Shown: positions 45,501-55,464, numbered from the stretch's first letter. The stretch is DNA of 64,000 bases from Cylindrospermum sp. FACHB-282 (GCF_014697195.1 NZ_JACJRJ010000020.1:34635-98634); one strand, 5' to 3'. The notes: generated from the sequence alone by a model not told the origin. A program made the numbers and translations.

Positions 45501-47000
45501 ATGTTGAAAAATTTATTTTCAATTACAGGTCGTTATCGCATCTTACATCAGACTTGGTTTGCCTTCTTTTTGACCTTTGTCTGTTGGTTTAACTTTGCTC
45601 CCTTTGCGACAACCATTGGTAAGGAATTACATCTAGCACCTGAACAAATTAAAACTTTGGCTATTTGTAATTTAGCGCTGACAATTCCGGCGCGGTTAAT
45701 TATTGGGATGTTGCTGGATCGTTTTGGCCCCAAAATTACCTACTCCATCTTGCTGATGTTTGCTGCTGTTCCTTGTTTAGCTACAGCGCTATCACAAGAC
45801 TTTAATCAACTAGTCATCAGTCGCTTATTGATGGGAATTGTGGGATCTGGGTTTGTCGTTGGTATCCGCATGGTGGCGGAATGGTTCCCCCCGAAGGAGA
45901 TGGGAATTGCTCAAGGTATTTATGGCGGTTGGGGTAATTTTGGCGCCTTTGGGGCAGAGTTTGCATTACCGATACTTGCCGTTGCTACTGGCGCTTTCGG
46001 TGGTGGTGGTTCTAACTGGCGATTAGCGATCGCACTCACAGGCATAATTTCCGCAATTTACGGCGTCATTTATTACAACAGCGTCCAAGATACACCCAAA
46101 GGCAAAATTTACAAGAAACCCAAGAAAAATGGCGCTTTAGAAGTAACCAGTATTAAAAGCTTCTGGGCAATGATTGTCTCTAACTTTGGCTTAATTTTCG
46201 CCTTGGGTTTATTAGCTTGGCGATTAGAACAAAAAAATATCCACTTCCTCACTCTGAGCCAAATGTATATAGCTTGGGCGTGTTTAGCAGGATTATTTGC
46301 TTACCAAAGCTATAAAGCTTATGAAGTCAACAGAGAACTGCTAATTGGTAAAAGAACCTACGCACCAGCACAACGTTATCAATTTGGTCAAGTAGCTATT
46401 CTCGAATTTACTTACATCACTAATTTTGGCTCTGAGCTTGCTGCCGTTTCGATGCTACCTGCCTTTTTTGAAAAAACCTTTGGTTTAGAGCATGTGGTAG
46501 CGGGAATGATTGCCGCAACTTATCCCTTTTTAAACTTAATTTCTCGTCCCACCGGTGGCTTGATTTCTGATAAATTTGGTTCTCGGAAATGGACAATGAC
46601 AATTGTCTGTGGGGGTATTGGTGTCGGCTATTTGATGACACATTTTATTAATAGCAGTTGGCCCTTGCCCCTAGCGATCGCCGCCACAATGTTTGCTGCC
46701 TACTTTGCCCAAGCGGGCTGTGGCGCAACTTACGGAATCGTACCCCTGATTAAAAAAGAAGCCACCGGACAAATTGCTGGTAATGTCGGCGCTTATGGTA
46801 ATTTTGGCGGTGTGGTTTATCTAACAATATTTAGCTTAACTGACGCAGCAACACTGTTTTCCACAATGGGTTTAACAGCTTTCGTTTGCGCTTTTATGTG
46901 TGCCTTCTTCCTCAAAGAACCACAAGGTTCTTTTGCCACCGATGAAAATGAATTACCAGAATCAGAAACCCAACAATCTGCTGTTCTAATAGAAGATTAA
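45501..47000 (+). CDS. nrtP: MFS nitrate/nitrite transporter (NrtP/NarK family)
   Basis: 499 residues with about twelve transmembrane segments, from ATG 45501 preceded by AAGGAAAG. Nitrate/nitrite-porter signatures: RLIIGMLLDRFGPK in the first half, GIYGGWGNFGAFGAEFALP and the second-half GNVGAYGNFGGVVYL (the G-rich NS motifs), and RPTGGLISDKFGSRKW. In marine and some filamentous cyanobacteria such a porter replaces the ABC system; here it sits between nrtD and narB, so the cluster encodes both. It may import nitrite, export it, or work at a different concentration range. A C-terminal polar tail ends the protein. Confidence 0.92.
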   Translation: MLKNLFSITGRYRILHQTWFAFFLTFVCWFNFAPFATTIGKELHLAPEQIKTLAICNLALTIPARLIIGMLLDRFGPKITYSILLMFAAVPCLATALSQDFNQLVISRLLMGIVGSGFVVGIRMVAEWFPPKEMGIAQGIYGGWGNFGAFGAEFALPILAVATGAFGGGGSNWRLAIALTGIISAIYGVIYYNSVQDTPKGKIYKKPKKNGALEVTSIKSFWAMIVSNFGLIFALGLLAWRLEQKNIHFLTLSQMYIAWACLAGLFAYQSYKAYEVNRELLIGKRTYAPAQRYQFGQVAILEFTYITNFGSELAAVSMLPAFFEKTFGLEHVVAGMIAATYPFLNLISRPTGGLISDKFGSRKWTMTIVCGGIGVGYLMTHFINSSWPLPLAIAATMFAAYFAQAGCGATYGIVPLIKKEATGQIAGNVGAYGNFGGVVYLTIFSLTDAATLFSTMGLTAFVCAFMCAFFLKEPQGSFATDENELPESETQQSAVLIED

Positions 47001-47117
47001 TCAACTCCAAGAAAATCTAGCTCCCACAAATCAGATCCTCCCACCTGTGACGCTCCCCTTCCAGGTAAAAGAGAATCAAAAGCCCCCCTTGCCAAAATGA
47101 ATTGGGAAAATCAAAAG

Positions 47118-47133
47118 CCCCCCGGAAGGGGGG
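47118..47133. repeat. CCCCCC-GGAA-GGGGGG hairpin repeat
   Basis: A perfect 6-bp GC stem within AAAGCCCCCCGG...GGGTTGGGGGG; a partial second copy (AAAAGCCCCCCTT) lies at about 47080. From memory this type of repeat is frequent between genes in Nostocales. It lies between nrtP and narB and may attenuate. Confidence 0.6.
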
Positions 47134-47296
47134 TTGGGGGGATCTTCTTTATTAACCATCTGACGAAATTCAATTTAACGAAAATGTTTTAAATCTATTT
47201 ATTCCAGATTGCTATGCAACACAGATAATTATCAAAATTTCGCTGCATCTGATGTCGCACAATCTACAATCCAAAATCCAAAATGGTGCATCTACC

Positions 47297-49552
47297 ATGA
47301 GTGAATTTACTAAAACTCTCTGTCCTTACTGCGGCGTCGGTTGCGGTTTAGAAGTTTCACCACCAGCGCAACATGGCAAAGCGACTAATCGAGATAGTCA
47401 AGGAACTCCAACTTGGCGGGTACGGGGAGACAAAGCGCATCCATCCAGCCAGGGAATGGTGTGTGTCAAAGGTGCAACGATCGCAGAATCTTTAGACAAA
47501 AACAGGCTACATTATCCAATGGTGCGAGACTCTTTAGATCAAGAGTTCCGCCGCGTCAGTTGGGATGAAGCCTTTAATCTCATCAAAGAGCGCATTCAAA
47601 CTGTGCGCTTGACCCAAGGGCCAGAAGCCTTATGTATGTACGGTTCCGGTCAGTTCCAAACTGAGGATTATTACACAGCCCAAAAACTGATGAAAGGCTG
47701 TTTAGGTACAAATAACTTTGATGCCAATTCACGCTTATGTATGTCTAGTGCTGTGGCTGGGTACATTCAAAGCTTTGGTGCTGATGGCCCTCCCTGCTGC
47801 TACGACGACTTGGAATTAACAGACTGTGCCTTTTTAATTGGCACGAATACGGCTGAATGTCACCCGATAGTTTTTAACCGCTTGGCGAAATACCACAAAA
47901 AGAACCGCAAAGTCAAAATGATTGTGGTCGATCCCCGTCGCACCCCCACAGCAGAAGCAGCAGACCTACATTTAGCTATCCGTCCCGGTACAGATATTGA
48001 CTTGCTGAATGGTATTGCTCATTTATTGATGCGCTGGAACTATATTGATCCTGCGTTTATGGAGGACTGCACCAGCAATTTTCCCGCTTATGCAGAAGTG
48101 ATTCACCACTATTCTCCAGATGTGGTTGCAAATCAATGTGGAATCAGTATTGAAGATTTAGAAACAGCCGCTCACTATTGGGGTAAATCTGGACGGGTGC
48201 TGTCTCTGTGGTCAATGGGTGTAAATCAATCATCAGAAGGTACGGCTAAGGTGAGAACCATCATTAACCTGCATCTGATGACTGGACAAATCGGTAAACC
48301 GGGTGCTGGGCCTTTCTCTCTCACTGGTCAGCCAAATGCGATGGGAGGACGGGAAGCCGGGGGTTTATCTCACTTGTTACCCGGTTATCGCTCAGTGAAA
48401 AATGCCCAACATCGCGCCGAAGTTGAGGATTTTTGGGGATTGAAGCGGGGACAAATTTCACCTGAACCCGGTTTGACTGCTTGGGACATGATTACTGGTT
48501 TGGAAGATGGCGCTGTGGGGTTGCTGTGGATTGCTGCTACTAACCCAGCGGTAAGTATGCCAGATTTGGAGCGGACGAAGAAGGCATTGTTAAAGTCGCC
48601 TTTTACCATCTACCAAGACGCTTATTACCCAACAGAAACCGCTGCTTTTGCTCACGTCCTGTTACCTGCTGCTCAGTGGGGTGAAAAAACTGGGGTAATG
48701 ACCAATTCTGAACGGATGGTGACTTTGTGTTCTGCATTCCGCGAACCACCAAGAGAAGCAAAAGCTGATTGGGAAATTTTTGCCGAAGTTGGTCGCCGGT
48801 TAGGCTTTGTGAAAGAGTTTGCTTTTGCTAACTCGGCTGAAGTTTATGCTGAGTTTGTTAAACTGACTAGCGATCGCCCCTGTGATATGTCAGGTGTTAG
48901 TCATGAACAATTGCAAGCACAAGGGCCGACTCAATGGCCTCACCCAATCAAGAAAGCAAAACCAATATTTATTGATTCGGAAACAGGACTTTTGAGTTTT
49001 GAATCAGAAGCAGAAACTCCTCCTGTCAAAACGCCAAACGCCAAACGCCTCTACACCGATTTACGCTTTCATACCCCTGATGGACGCGCCCGATTTGCAG
49101 CATACCACTCGCGGGGGTTGGCAGAGCCTCCCAATCCTGATTATCCTTTTGTTTTAACCACTGGGCGACTTTATGGACACTGGCACACCCAGACACGCAC
49201 TGGACACATTGAAAAAATTCGCCAAATGCATCCCCAACCATTTATCGAAATCCATCCCCGTGATGCTGCGGCGTTAAAGATTAATGATCATGATTGGGTA
49301 GAAGTGCGATCGCGTCGGGGTAAAACTAAGTTTCCCGCCAAAGTCACAAAGGCGATCGCACCAGGTACAGTCTTTGTCCCCATGCATTGGGGATCTCTAT
49401 GGGCAAAAGATGCCGAAGCCAATGCCCTCACCCATTCAGAATCTTGCCCCGATTCACTGCAACCAGAATTAAAAGCCTGTGCCGTGCAGCTAGTACCAAT
49501 TTCTTTAGAAGTTACAATCAAGCATTATCAACTCCAGTCCTCAGAATGGTAA
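47297..49552 (+). CDS. narB: Ferredoxin-dependent assimilatory nitrate reductase
   Basis: Reduces nitrate to nitrite with ferredoxin electrons; Mo-bis-MGD and one [4Fe-4S] cluster, cytoplasmic. About 751 residues from ATG 47297 ([15 protein letters not shown]). An in-frame ATG at 47252 would add 15 residues encoded by a tandem CCAAAAT repeat and is less likely. Cluster ligands C9, C12, C16 and C56 (CPYCGVGC and MVCVKG). Pterin-binding blocks include [29 protein letters not shown] and [15 protein letters not shown]-terminal molybdopterin dinucleotide-binding domain starts [14 protein letters not shown]. Last enzyme gene of the nir operon. Confidence 0.96.
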   Translation: MSEFTKTLCPYCGVGCGLEVSPPAQHGKATNRDSQGTPTWRVRGDKAHPSSQGMVCVKGATIAESLDKNRLHYPMVRDSLDQEFRRVSWDEAFNLIKERIQTVRLTQGPEALCMYGSGQFQTEDYYTAQKLMKGCLGTNNFDANSRLCMSSAVAGYIQSFGADGPPCCYDDLELTDCAFLIGTNTAECHPIVFNRLAKYHKKNRKVKMIVVDPRRTPTAEAADLHLAIRPGTDIDLLNGIAHLLMRWNYIDPAFMEDCTSNFPAYAEVIHHYSPDVVANQCGISIEDLETAAHYWGKSGRVLSLWSMGVNQSSEGTAKVRTIINLHLMTGQIGKPGAGPFSLTGQPNAMGGREAGGLSHLLPGYRSVKNAQHRAEVEDFWGLKRGQISPEPGLTAWDMITGLEDGAVGLLWIAATNPAVSMPDLERTKKALLKSPFTIYQDAYYPTETAAFAHVLLPAAQWGEKTGVMTNSERMVTLCSAFREPPREAKADWEIFAEVGRRLGFVKEFAFANSAEVYAEFVKLTSDRPCDMSGVSHEQLQAQGPTQWPHPIKKAKPIFIDSETGLLSFESEAETPPVKTPNAKRLYTDLRFHTPDGRARFAAYHSRGLAEPPNPDYPFVLTTGRLYGHWHTQTRTGHIEKIRQMHPQPFIEIHPRDAAALKINDHDWVEVRSRRGKTKFPAKVTKAIAPGTVFVPMHWGSLWAKDAEANALTHSESCPDSLQPELKACAVQLVPISLEVTIKHYQLQSSEW

Positions 49553-49864
49553 TCTGTTAGGTATATCCCTAAATAGAAAGTTGGTAATTAGTAATTTAGT
49601 AGTCTATAGTTATCATTAGTTTTTCTGATTCTTAACCTAGGCAAACACAATACCAATCACATCTCAAGTCTTGGCTATTAACCATTAGCAAAAGGGCAAA
49701 AACCTGAGTAAAAAATGGTCTTTATACCCTGAGTCTTAGCTGTACAACATTGGAAAACCTAAAAAAATACAGTACATACACAACCCATCAGTAAGGTATT
49801 ATTTTAAAATCCTTTAGTTTTATCTATAGGGTTTTGGCTTTTTACTTTAAAATGGGTGCGGCAA
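49553..49864. other. Intergenic region downstream of narB
   Basis: AT-rich, with no gene, hairpin or NtcA-type site found. Probably contains the promoter of the PsiE-family gene. Confidence 0.4.
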
Positions 49865-50323
49865 ATGAAGAAATTACTCAAGAGAATCATCGCAGTTACC
49901 AGCGATGAGAACTTTATGCACTTCATCGAAAACATAGAAGTGATAGTTTCTAAAATCCTATCTGTTTTGATGGTGCTGGTAATTTTGGCAGCAATCGGCG
50001 ATTTAGGAGTTTTTCTAATTAAAGAGTTATTTAGCGCACCTTACGGCAAGTTTAACTCTACCTTATTTAAGATATTTGGTTTGTTTTTGAATATTTTAAT
50101 CGCTTTAGAAATTTTAGAGAACATCACAGCTTATCTGCAAAAACACGTTTTTCAGGTTGAATTAGTGATTGTTACTTCTTTGATTGCTGTTGCTAGAAAA
50201 ATTATTATTCTGGACTTAGAAAAGGTATCAGGTATTGATATCATTGGTTTAGGGATTGCTATTCTTGCTCTCTCAATTAGTTATTTAATAATTCGTTCCA
50301 GTAATGCCAATCATAATCGTTGA
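49865..50323 (+). CDS. PsiE-family membrane protein
   Basis: About 152 residues with four hydrophobic helices (ILSVLMVLVILAAIGDLGVFL; LFKIFGLFLNILIALEIL; VELVIVTSLIAVARKIIIL; IIGLGIAILALSISYLII). The order and the basic ARKIIILD between helices match the phosphate-starvation-inducible PsiE family. Function in any organism is poorly defined. ATG 49865 chosen over the upstream GTG 49856. It sits between narB and narM on the same strand, but a nitrate role is not indicated by its sequence. Confidence 0.75.
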   Translation: MKKLLKRIIAVTSDENFMHFIENIEVIVSKILSVLMVLVILAAIGDLGVFLIKELFSAPYGKFNSTLFKIFGLFLNILIALEILENITAYLQKHVFQVELVIVTSLIAVARKIIILDLEKVSGIDIIGLGIAILALSISYLIIRSSNANHNR

Positions 50324-50375
50324 ATCAGTATATTCTCGAATTCTAGATGTAACTTAAATTTTTGAATTGTTGATT

Positions 50376-50828
50376 ATGGCAGATTTCTTTGAATTTGAAG
50401 CGGACTTTATTCATTCCCTACGTTGCATTCCTATGCAGGTGCGCTACAAACTAGATACCTCTGGTATCAAGCTAAAACTGTCTGATTGGAATCAGATGAC
50501 TCAAGAAGAACGCCAAGCTTTATTAGAATTACCTTGCATCACAGAAACAGACATTCAATCTTACCAAAACTATCTCCAGCAGCTAATTTTAAAACGCAGG
50601 GGGACACCAGCAGAAAAATTGCCAATTGAGTCTCATCCTGCATGGTTGGAACCTAACACTGTGCCACCAAGCCTGCAAGAAAAAGCACAAGAAATAGGTG
50701 TCATCCTCACACCTCAACAGTGGGCAAATTTAACTCCCTTACAGCGTTTTGCCCTGCTTAAACTTAGCCGTTCAGGACATGAAAACCGGAATTTTCCAAG
50801 AGCAATAGCGGAATTTAATTTACTGTAA
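50376..50828 (+). CDS. narM: Nitrate reductase-associated protein NarM
   Basis: 150 residues from ATG 50376. Begins MADFFEFEADFIHSLRCIPM and continues VRYKLDTSGIKLKLSDW, the recognisable start of the cyanobacterial nitrate-reductase-associated family. NarM is needed for active NarB in Synechococcus and Anabaena, probably in cofactor insertion or maturation. Cytoplasmic, no membrane segment. Its position downstream of narB strengthens the call. A TTG at 50367 is an unlikely alternative start. Confidence 0.9.
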   Translation: MADFFEFEADFIHSLRCIPMQVRYKLDTSGIKLKLSDWNQMTQEERQALLELPCITETDIQSYQNYLQQLILKRRGTPAEKLPIESHPAWLEPNTVPPSLQEKAQEIGVILTPQQWANLTPLQRFALLKLSRSGHENRNFPRAIAEFNLL

Positions 50829-50906
50829 TTTGTTCAGTTACCAGTAAATAACGAAAAATTATACTAAAATAATTGACTATTAACTAATAATTGAGAATAC
50901 CAAAAC

Positions 50907-51509
50907 ATGACTGCAAAGAAAATTTTGATGCTGATTGGGGACTATGTGGAAGACTATGAGGTGATGGTTCCCTTCCAGGCTTTGCAAATGGTGGGACACA
51001 CCATTGACGCTGTATGTCCTGACAAAAAAGCCGGCGACAAAGTGCGAACAGCGGTTCACGACTTTGAAGGTGACCAGACTTATAGTGAAAAACCCGGACA
51101 CAATTTCACTTTAAACGCCACATTTGCAGAAGTAAAAGCTGAAACTTATGATGCTTTAGTCATTCCCGGAGGACGCGCACCAGAATATATCCGGCTGAAT
51201 CAGCAGGTGCTAGAAATTACCCGCCACTTTGCCCACGCAAATAAACCTATTGCTGCTATTTGCCACGGTTTGCAGTTGTTAGCTGCTGCTGATGTTCTCC
51301 AAGGCAAGAGGTGTACTGCTTACCCTGCCTGTGCTCCCGATGTACGTAGTGCAGGGGGTATCTACGTAAATATTCCAGTTGATGAAGCCATAGTTGATGG
51401 CAACTTGGTGACAGCACCAGCTTGGCCGGCTCATCCCCGTTGGCTGGCAGCATTCCTCAAAGTACTGGGAACTAAAATTGAGCATTTACAGGACGTTGCG
51501 GTCAAGTAA
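50907..51509 (+). CDS. DJ-1/PfpI family protein
   Basis: 200 residues of the class I glutamine-amidotransferase-like fold. [19 protein letters not shown] opens the fold; the nucleophile elbow is [13 protein letters not shown] with the conserved Cys, and [11 protein letters not shown] contributes the nearby loop. Family members include glyoxalase III, deglycases, chaperones and peptidases; the exact activity cannot be read. It ends in [17 protein letters not shown]. Followed by a strong terminator at 51563. Confidence 0.88.
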   Translation: MTAKKILMLIGDYVEDYEVMVPFQALQMVGHTIDAVCPDKKAGDKVRTAVHDFEGDQTYSEKPGHNFTLNATFAEVKAETYDALVIPGGRAPEYIRLNQQVLEITRHFAHANKPIAAICHGLQLLAAADVLQGKRCTAYPACAPDVRSAGGIYVNIPVDEAIVDGNLVTAPAWPAHPRWLAAFLKVLGTKIEHLQDVAVK

Positions 51510-51562
51510 GTGCCAGCAAAAGCTTGCTCACACCGACAAATATCCAAATCGCCAATTTTCAG

Positions 51563-51618
51563 TTGTCCGTGGTCAGTTTTTTTTGACTACTAGCTGCGGA
51601 CAATTTTATCTTTTTTTT
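51563..51618 (+). terminator. Terminator after the DJ-1/PfpI gene
   Basis: TTGTCCG (51563-51569) pairs with CGGACAA (51597-51603), with GTGGTCA against TGACTAC inside, and TTTTATCTTTTTTTT follows: a typical intrinsic terminator. Confidence 0.8.
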
Positions 51619-51922
51619 AGCAAATAAATGTTGTAAAAACTACTGTTTTTTTGATAAATGGCTGTAGTTGTAATTGGCAGTAGAATTTCAGAAGTTGATC
51701 ACCCATACACTATGATTGACACACAGAACAAACAAGACTCAAGATGCACTTCCATTGGACAAAAAGCCAAGCAACATTAGCTGAGACAATTTTAAATTTT
51801 GTTTAAATTATGAATGGGGAATTTTCTATTTCTTCGCAGTAAGTGAAGCTATAGTGTATTTAGCAATGCTGCTTTTGAGGTGGCTAAGGTTAAGTTGACT
51901 GCCAAAGTATTTTAAGAACTCG
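51619..51922. other. Intergenic region before FHA-PrsW gene
   Basis: AT-rich; no gene or distinct motif recognised beyond the terminator at its left edge. Must carry the promoter of the FHA-PrsW gene. Confidence 0.4.
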
Positions 51923-53266
51923 ATGACAGGCAAAAACGCAAGACAAAATGCATTTCTGCGGCTAGTGTCTGGTAATGGAGCGGCTTTCGACTCAGAATCT
52001 CGCTATTGGCTGCTCCCCAGTAAAGAGGTGGTAATTGGACGCGACCCCAGCTGCCAAGTTGTCTTGGATGCCATGACCTACCGGATGGTATCTCGTCGTC
52101 ATGCAGTGCTTCGTCCCCTCTCTTTATCTCCAGATAGCAGATTCAGCTGGGTACTTTGTGATTTGAATAGTGCTAATGGTACTTTTTTAAATGGACAACC
52201 CTTGCAAGGTTGTCAAGAATTGCACCTAGGCGATCGCATTTCCTTAGGTGCTGATGGGCCGCAATTCGTTTTTGAGTACGAAGTCATCTCCCAAGCAACG
52301 GTAATGTCTAGCCCAGCCGCAGCACTACCGTCTGCGAAGAACTACCAAACGCAGTTAAAGCAAGATTCGGTTAGCTTCACTCAACTTTTCCCCATTATTT
52401 CTACTGGTAAAGATTTAACTCGCAAAGCTTACCTTGTACCGGGAATACTCACAGTAGTCTTCGTGGTGCTGATGTTTGCTACGGTAGGTCATCCCCAAGC
52501 GAATCAAGTAATTGTCGCGACTTACATAGCCTTGGCTGCCTACTATTTTGTTTACCAACTTTGCGGCAAGCAAAAGCCTTGGTGGGTAATCATGGCTGTG
52601 GCATTGAGCACGATGGTGATTTTAGTTAGTCCCATATTAGATTTGTTTATCTTTGTCTTTCGCGGCATCCTCCCTGGTAACGTATCCTCACCTCAGGATT
52701 CGATTACCTTCACAGAATTACTGGTGCGGATGTTTTTTGGTGCTGGGTTGATGGAGGAATTACTCAAGGCATTGCCGGTACTAGGAGCTTATGTCATCGG
52801 TAACACTTTACCCTCACCGTGGAAAGAACGCATAGGAATTGGGGAACCTCTAGATGGCATTCTTCTAGGAACGGCTTCAGCTGTAGGCTTCACCCTGTTG
52901 GAAACCCTCGGACAGTATGTGCCGGCTATCACTCAAAATTCCGGAGAACTGGTGGGTTTGCAACTGCTAATTCCGCGAATTTTAGGATCTGTTGCTGGAC
53001 ACATGGCTTACAGTGGGTATCTGGGTTATTTTGTCGGGTTGGCCGTCCTCAAGCCCCTAATGAGTTGGCAGATTCTCTCTGTTGGTTATCTGAGCGCCGC
53101 TGCACTCCATGCTTTGTGGAACGCTACAGGCTCGATCAATGGCTTGTTGTTGGTGGTAGTTGGGGTGTTATCTTACGCCTTCTTGATGGCGGCAATTCTC
53201 AAGGCCCGGGTGCTGTCTCCAACGCGATCGCAAAATTTCGCTACCCGCTTTCTCGAACCCAAATAA
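51923..53266 (+). CDS. FHA domain fused to PrsW-family intramembrane protease
   Basis: 447 residues. Residues ~10-115 form a forkhead-associated phosphothreonine-binding domain (VVIGRDPSCQVVL, VSRRHAVLRPL, CDLNSANGTFLNG). From residue ~165 the protein is a multi-span membrane domain of the PrsW type: E278-E279 in LMEELLKALPVLG, FTLLETLGQ, GHMAYSGYLGY and LHALWNA match the acidic and His motifs of that glutamic-type membrane protease family. This predicts phospho-dependent control of membrane cleavage. No target identified. Stands alone, followed by a GGGGG/CCCCC hairpin. Confidence 0.85.
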   Translation: MTGKNARQNAFLRLVSGNGAAFDSESRYWLLPSKEVVIGRDPSCQVVLDAMTYRMVSRRHAVLRPLSLSPDSRFSWVLCDLNSANGTFLNGQPLQGCQELHLGDRISLGADGPQFVFEYEVISQATVMSSPAAALPSAKNYQTQLKQDSVSFTQLFPIISTGKDLTRKAYLVPGILTVVFVVLMFATVGHPQANQVIVATYIALAAYYFVYQLCGKQKPWWVIMAVALSTMVILVSPILDLFIFVFRGILPGNVSSPQDSITFTELLVRMFFGAGLMEELLKALPVLGAYVIGNTLPSPWKERIGIGEPLDGILLGTASAVGFTLLETLGQYVPAITQNSGELVGLQLLIPRILGSVAGHMAYSGYLGYFVGLAVLKPLMSWQILSVGYLSAAALHALWNATGSINGLLLVVVGVLSYAFLMAAILKARVLSPTRSQNFATRFLEPK

Positions 53267-53278
53267 TACATTCCATAA

Positions 53279-53297
53279 TGGGGGCTAGGCTCCCCCA
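53279..53297 (+). terminator. GC hairpin after FHA-PrsW gene
   Basis: TGGGGG and CCCCCA pair around CTAGGCT, 12 bases after the stop codon. No T-run; terminator likely but not certain. Confidence 0.5.
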
Positions 53298-53414
53298 CAA
53301 ACTGGGATTGGGGTATTGCAACGATTCGTGAAAAATTTCCCCATATCGCTTGAAACGCTTATCCAGACATAATTTCAGTTTCCGAACCGAAACTTGTTCA
53401 TGGGTTGCTGTAGT

Positions 53415-53885
53415 CTAGTCTGCATTCAATACTTTACGAAACACAATCTTATCAGCGCCCGCCGTGTAGAAGTCCCGGATGCGAGCCTCCTCCTTGTAGC
53501 CGCACTTCGTGTAGAACGTCCGTGTGCCCTCTAAGCTCGCTAAAGTTTCCACCAGTAACATTCGTCCACCGCGCGCCTTCAAAGTTTCTTCAACGTAGCG
53601 CAGCAGTTTCCCGCCGCGTCCTTGTCCCTGGTGGTCGGGGCGAATGGCGATCAATTGTAGGTTCCACGTCTGATCGGTCATCCGTTCAGGCTCACAATAG
53701 GCGACTCCCACCGGCCCGTCTTTGTCATCGTCGTCGGTGATCCAAAAGGGATCGCTATCGGTGTTGCCGTCGAAGTAGTCAGCCAACATTTTGCCGAGAG
53801 CCTCGAGCTCGTTCGGCTGGAAACCGATTGTGTTGGCTACGGCAATCAGTGCCGCCGCATCTTCGGGTTTTGTAGGTCGGATCAT
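53415..53885 (-). CDS. GNAT family N-acetyltransferase
   Basis: About 156 residues from ATG 53885 (MIRPTKPEDAAALIAVA); the frame extends upstream to 53924 without support. The acetyl-CoA loop reads RPDHQGQGRGGKLLRYVEE (R/Q-x-x-G-x-G/A), with LLVETLASLEGTRTFYTKCGY after it. The acceptor is unknown. The gene is clearly richer in G and C than its neighbours and contains no HIP1 octamer, suggesting recent transfer. It is divergent from a MarR gene, with shared palindromic operators, so the pair is probably a self-regulated unit. Confidence 0.9.
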   Translation of the reverse strand: MIRPTKPEDAAALIAVANTIGFQPNELEALGKMLADYFDGNTDSDPFWITDDDDKDGPVGVAYCEPERMTDQTWNLQLIAIRPDHQGQGRGGKLLRYVEETLKARGGRMLLVETLASLEGTRTFYTKCGYKEEARIRDFYTAGADKIVFRKVLNAD

Positions 53886-53900
53886 GGAGAATTTAATTGT

Positions 53901-53918
53901 ATGCTTGAAGCATATAAT
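53901..53918 (+). promoter_or_regulatory. Operator 1 and overlapping TATAAT, GNAT/MarR promoter region
   Basis: ATGCTTGAAGCAT (53901-53913) is an inverted repeat ending in TATAAT (53913-53918). Same core as operator 2. A MarR dimer on it would cover the promoter. Confidence 0.65.
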
Positions 53919-53944
53919 AAGCAACAGATTTGTTTGATGTCAAT

Positions 53945-53962
53945 ATGCATGACGCATATAAT
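53945..53962 (+). promoter_or_regulatory. Operator 2 and overlapping TATAAT
   Basis: ATGCATGACGCAT (53945-53957) shares the pattern ATGC-N-TGA-N-GCAT with operator 1, spaced 44 bp away, and again runs into TATAAT (53957-53962), just before the marR ATG at 53969. Confidence 0.65.
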
Positions 53963-53968
53963 TTAGGG

Positions 53969-54481
53969 ATGGAAAACACTAACCTTGCGAATGTAGTGGG
54001 GGCTTTGTCCCTTGCCTTGACAGATTTGATCGCCCAGTCGGCGGAGCAAATGATCGATGACGCAGGACCGGCTACTGAGGCTCTTTGCTTGGTAAGACAT
54101 GCACCTGGGATACCGATTGAACAATTGCGCCGCGCCCTGGGAATGTCGCATCCAGGTGCAGTGCGGCTTGTAGAGCGACTGGAGAAACAAGGATTGATTC
54201 TCCGTGAACGTTGCTCTGTTGATCGCAGAGCTGTGGAGCTGAAATTGACCCAAGAAGGGGAAGCTCTGGTGAGCAAGATCCATCAAGCGCGGCTCTTGGC
54301 ACTTGAGGAAGCCATTGCTTCTCTATCTTCAAGAGACCGCCTACATTTGTGCCGCATCAGTAACCAAATCTTGTTTTCCCTGACAAAAACGAAGGATAGC
54401 GCCTTAACTATCTGCCGTTTATGTGATGAAACAAACTGTCTGAATTGTCCAGTGAGTAAACGTTACAGCGAATTAACTTAA
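53969..54481 (+). CDS. MarR-family transcription regulator with C-terminal Cys cluster
   Basis: About 170 residues from ATG 53969 (MENTNLANVVG); the TTG at 53930 lies upstream of operator 2 and is unlikely. Winged helix: PIEQLRRALGMSHPGAVRLVERLEKQGLILRER, with the wing DRRAVELKLTQEGEAL. The tail ICRLCDETNCLNCPV has four cysteines in two CxxC-like pairs, suggesting metal or redox sensing. Divergent from the GNAT gene; it presumably represses both through the two palindromes. Slightly GC-richer than its surroundings. Confidence 0.88.
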   Translation: MENTNLANVVGALSLALTDLIAQSAEQMIDDAGPATEALCLVRHAPGIPIEQLRRALGMSHPGAVRLVERLEKQGLILRERCSVDRRAVELKLTQEGEALVSKIHQARLLALEEAIASLSSRDRLHLCRISNQILFSLTKTKDSALTICRLCDETNCLNCPVSKRYSELT

Positions 54482-54676
54482 CGCGGGTGAATATTGATGA
54501 GGATAGGTGGCGCAAATCTTGCAATAACCTTAGATTTAGGTTATCATTATTTACTCTAAGAAATAATCGCTAGTGTACTTTGAGATTTACAACATCAGCA
54601 CCACTAGCAAGCAGTAAGATTTACCACCTTAATTAAATCAAAGCTTCAGTCTGAGTAAAGATATCAGGAACGGAAT

Positions 54677-55321
54677 TTAAACTTCAGTTTTTTGCTCGTT
54701 ATTTAGTTGGCTCAGGGCATAGTATGCGATCGCTAAACTAGCCTTTGCTTGCTCTATTTCCGCTAAAGCTGTCCAGTCACGATGACCAATATTATTAATT
54801 ACAGATGCTAAGGTTTGCTGTTTGCTGCCACGCATAGCATAAGCAAAAGGACGAGCTAAAACCAAGATATCTTCTACTTGCCAATTGGGTAGTACAGCCT
54901 GAACACACTCAACCAGTTGCTCACCTGTTGATTGCTGGGAAGCAAAAATCTCAGCCGCTTTGTGGGCGATCGCTTTGATCCAGAGTTGGGGAACAGAATT
55001 AGCAAAAACTGTATATAAATTTTCTTGAAGATGATCCACTACCGTCTGTTTCGTAGTATGATTGTCACATACAGTAATTCCAGACCAAAGAGTGTCTAGA
55101 TGGTTGTAAAAATCTTGTGATCTTGTCCTCAGATATGCTGGAGGCAGATCCGGAAATGCAAACTGCTGCTCTAATTGGTTAAAATAACCTTCTGATTCAT
55201 CATCAGCCGGATTCCAAGGGTAAGTAGTATCTTCTGGTTCTAATAATGCTTCTAATAACTCTAAATCCATGGGATATGGCAAAGGGTGGAAAGTGTCTGA
55301 ATTGTTAATTTTATTAATCAT
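54677..55321 (-). CDS. Hypothetical protein downstream of CHAT-FHA gene
   Basis: 214 residues, mostly helical, acidic N-terminus (LELLEALLEPEDTTYPWNPADDES), no signal, membrane span or known motif. Cyanobacterial look, family not recognised. It shares strand and neighbourhood with the CHAT-FHA and PP2C genes (gap ~140 bp to the former), so a link to that pathway is possible but not shown. Confidence 0.65.
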   Translation of the reverse strand: MINKINNSDTFHPLPYPMDLELLEALLEPEDTTYPWNPADDESEGYFNQLEQQFAFPDLPPAYLRTRSQDFYNHLDTLWSGITVCDNHTTKQTVVDHLQENLYTVFANSVPQLWIKAIAHKAAEIFASQQSTGEQLVECVQAVLPNWQVEDILVLARPFAYAMRGSKQQTLASVINNIGHRDWTALAEIEQAKASLAIAYYALSQLNNEQKTEV

Positions 55322-55464
55322 CTGGCACCTCGCAATTAATTAATTAGCGCTATTTACAGCTACAACTGGAATAGTCAGATTTCCGCAAAAAGATTTGAGT
55401 TTATTGATAGTCATCATAGGTTTTGAGGCTGATATCTGACAACTAATTTGGGGTAATGCCTCAA

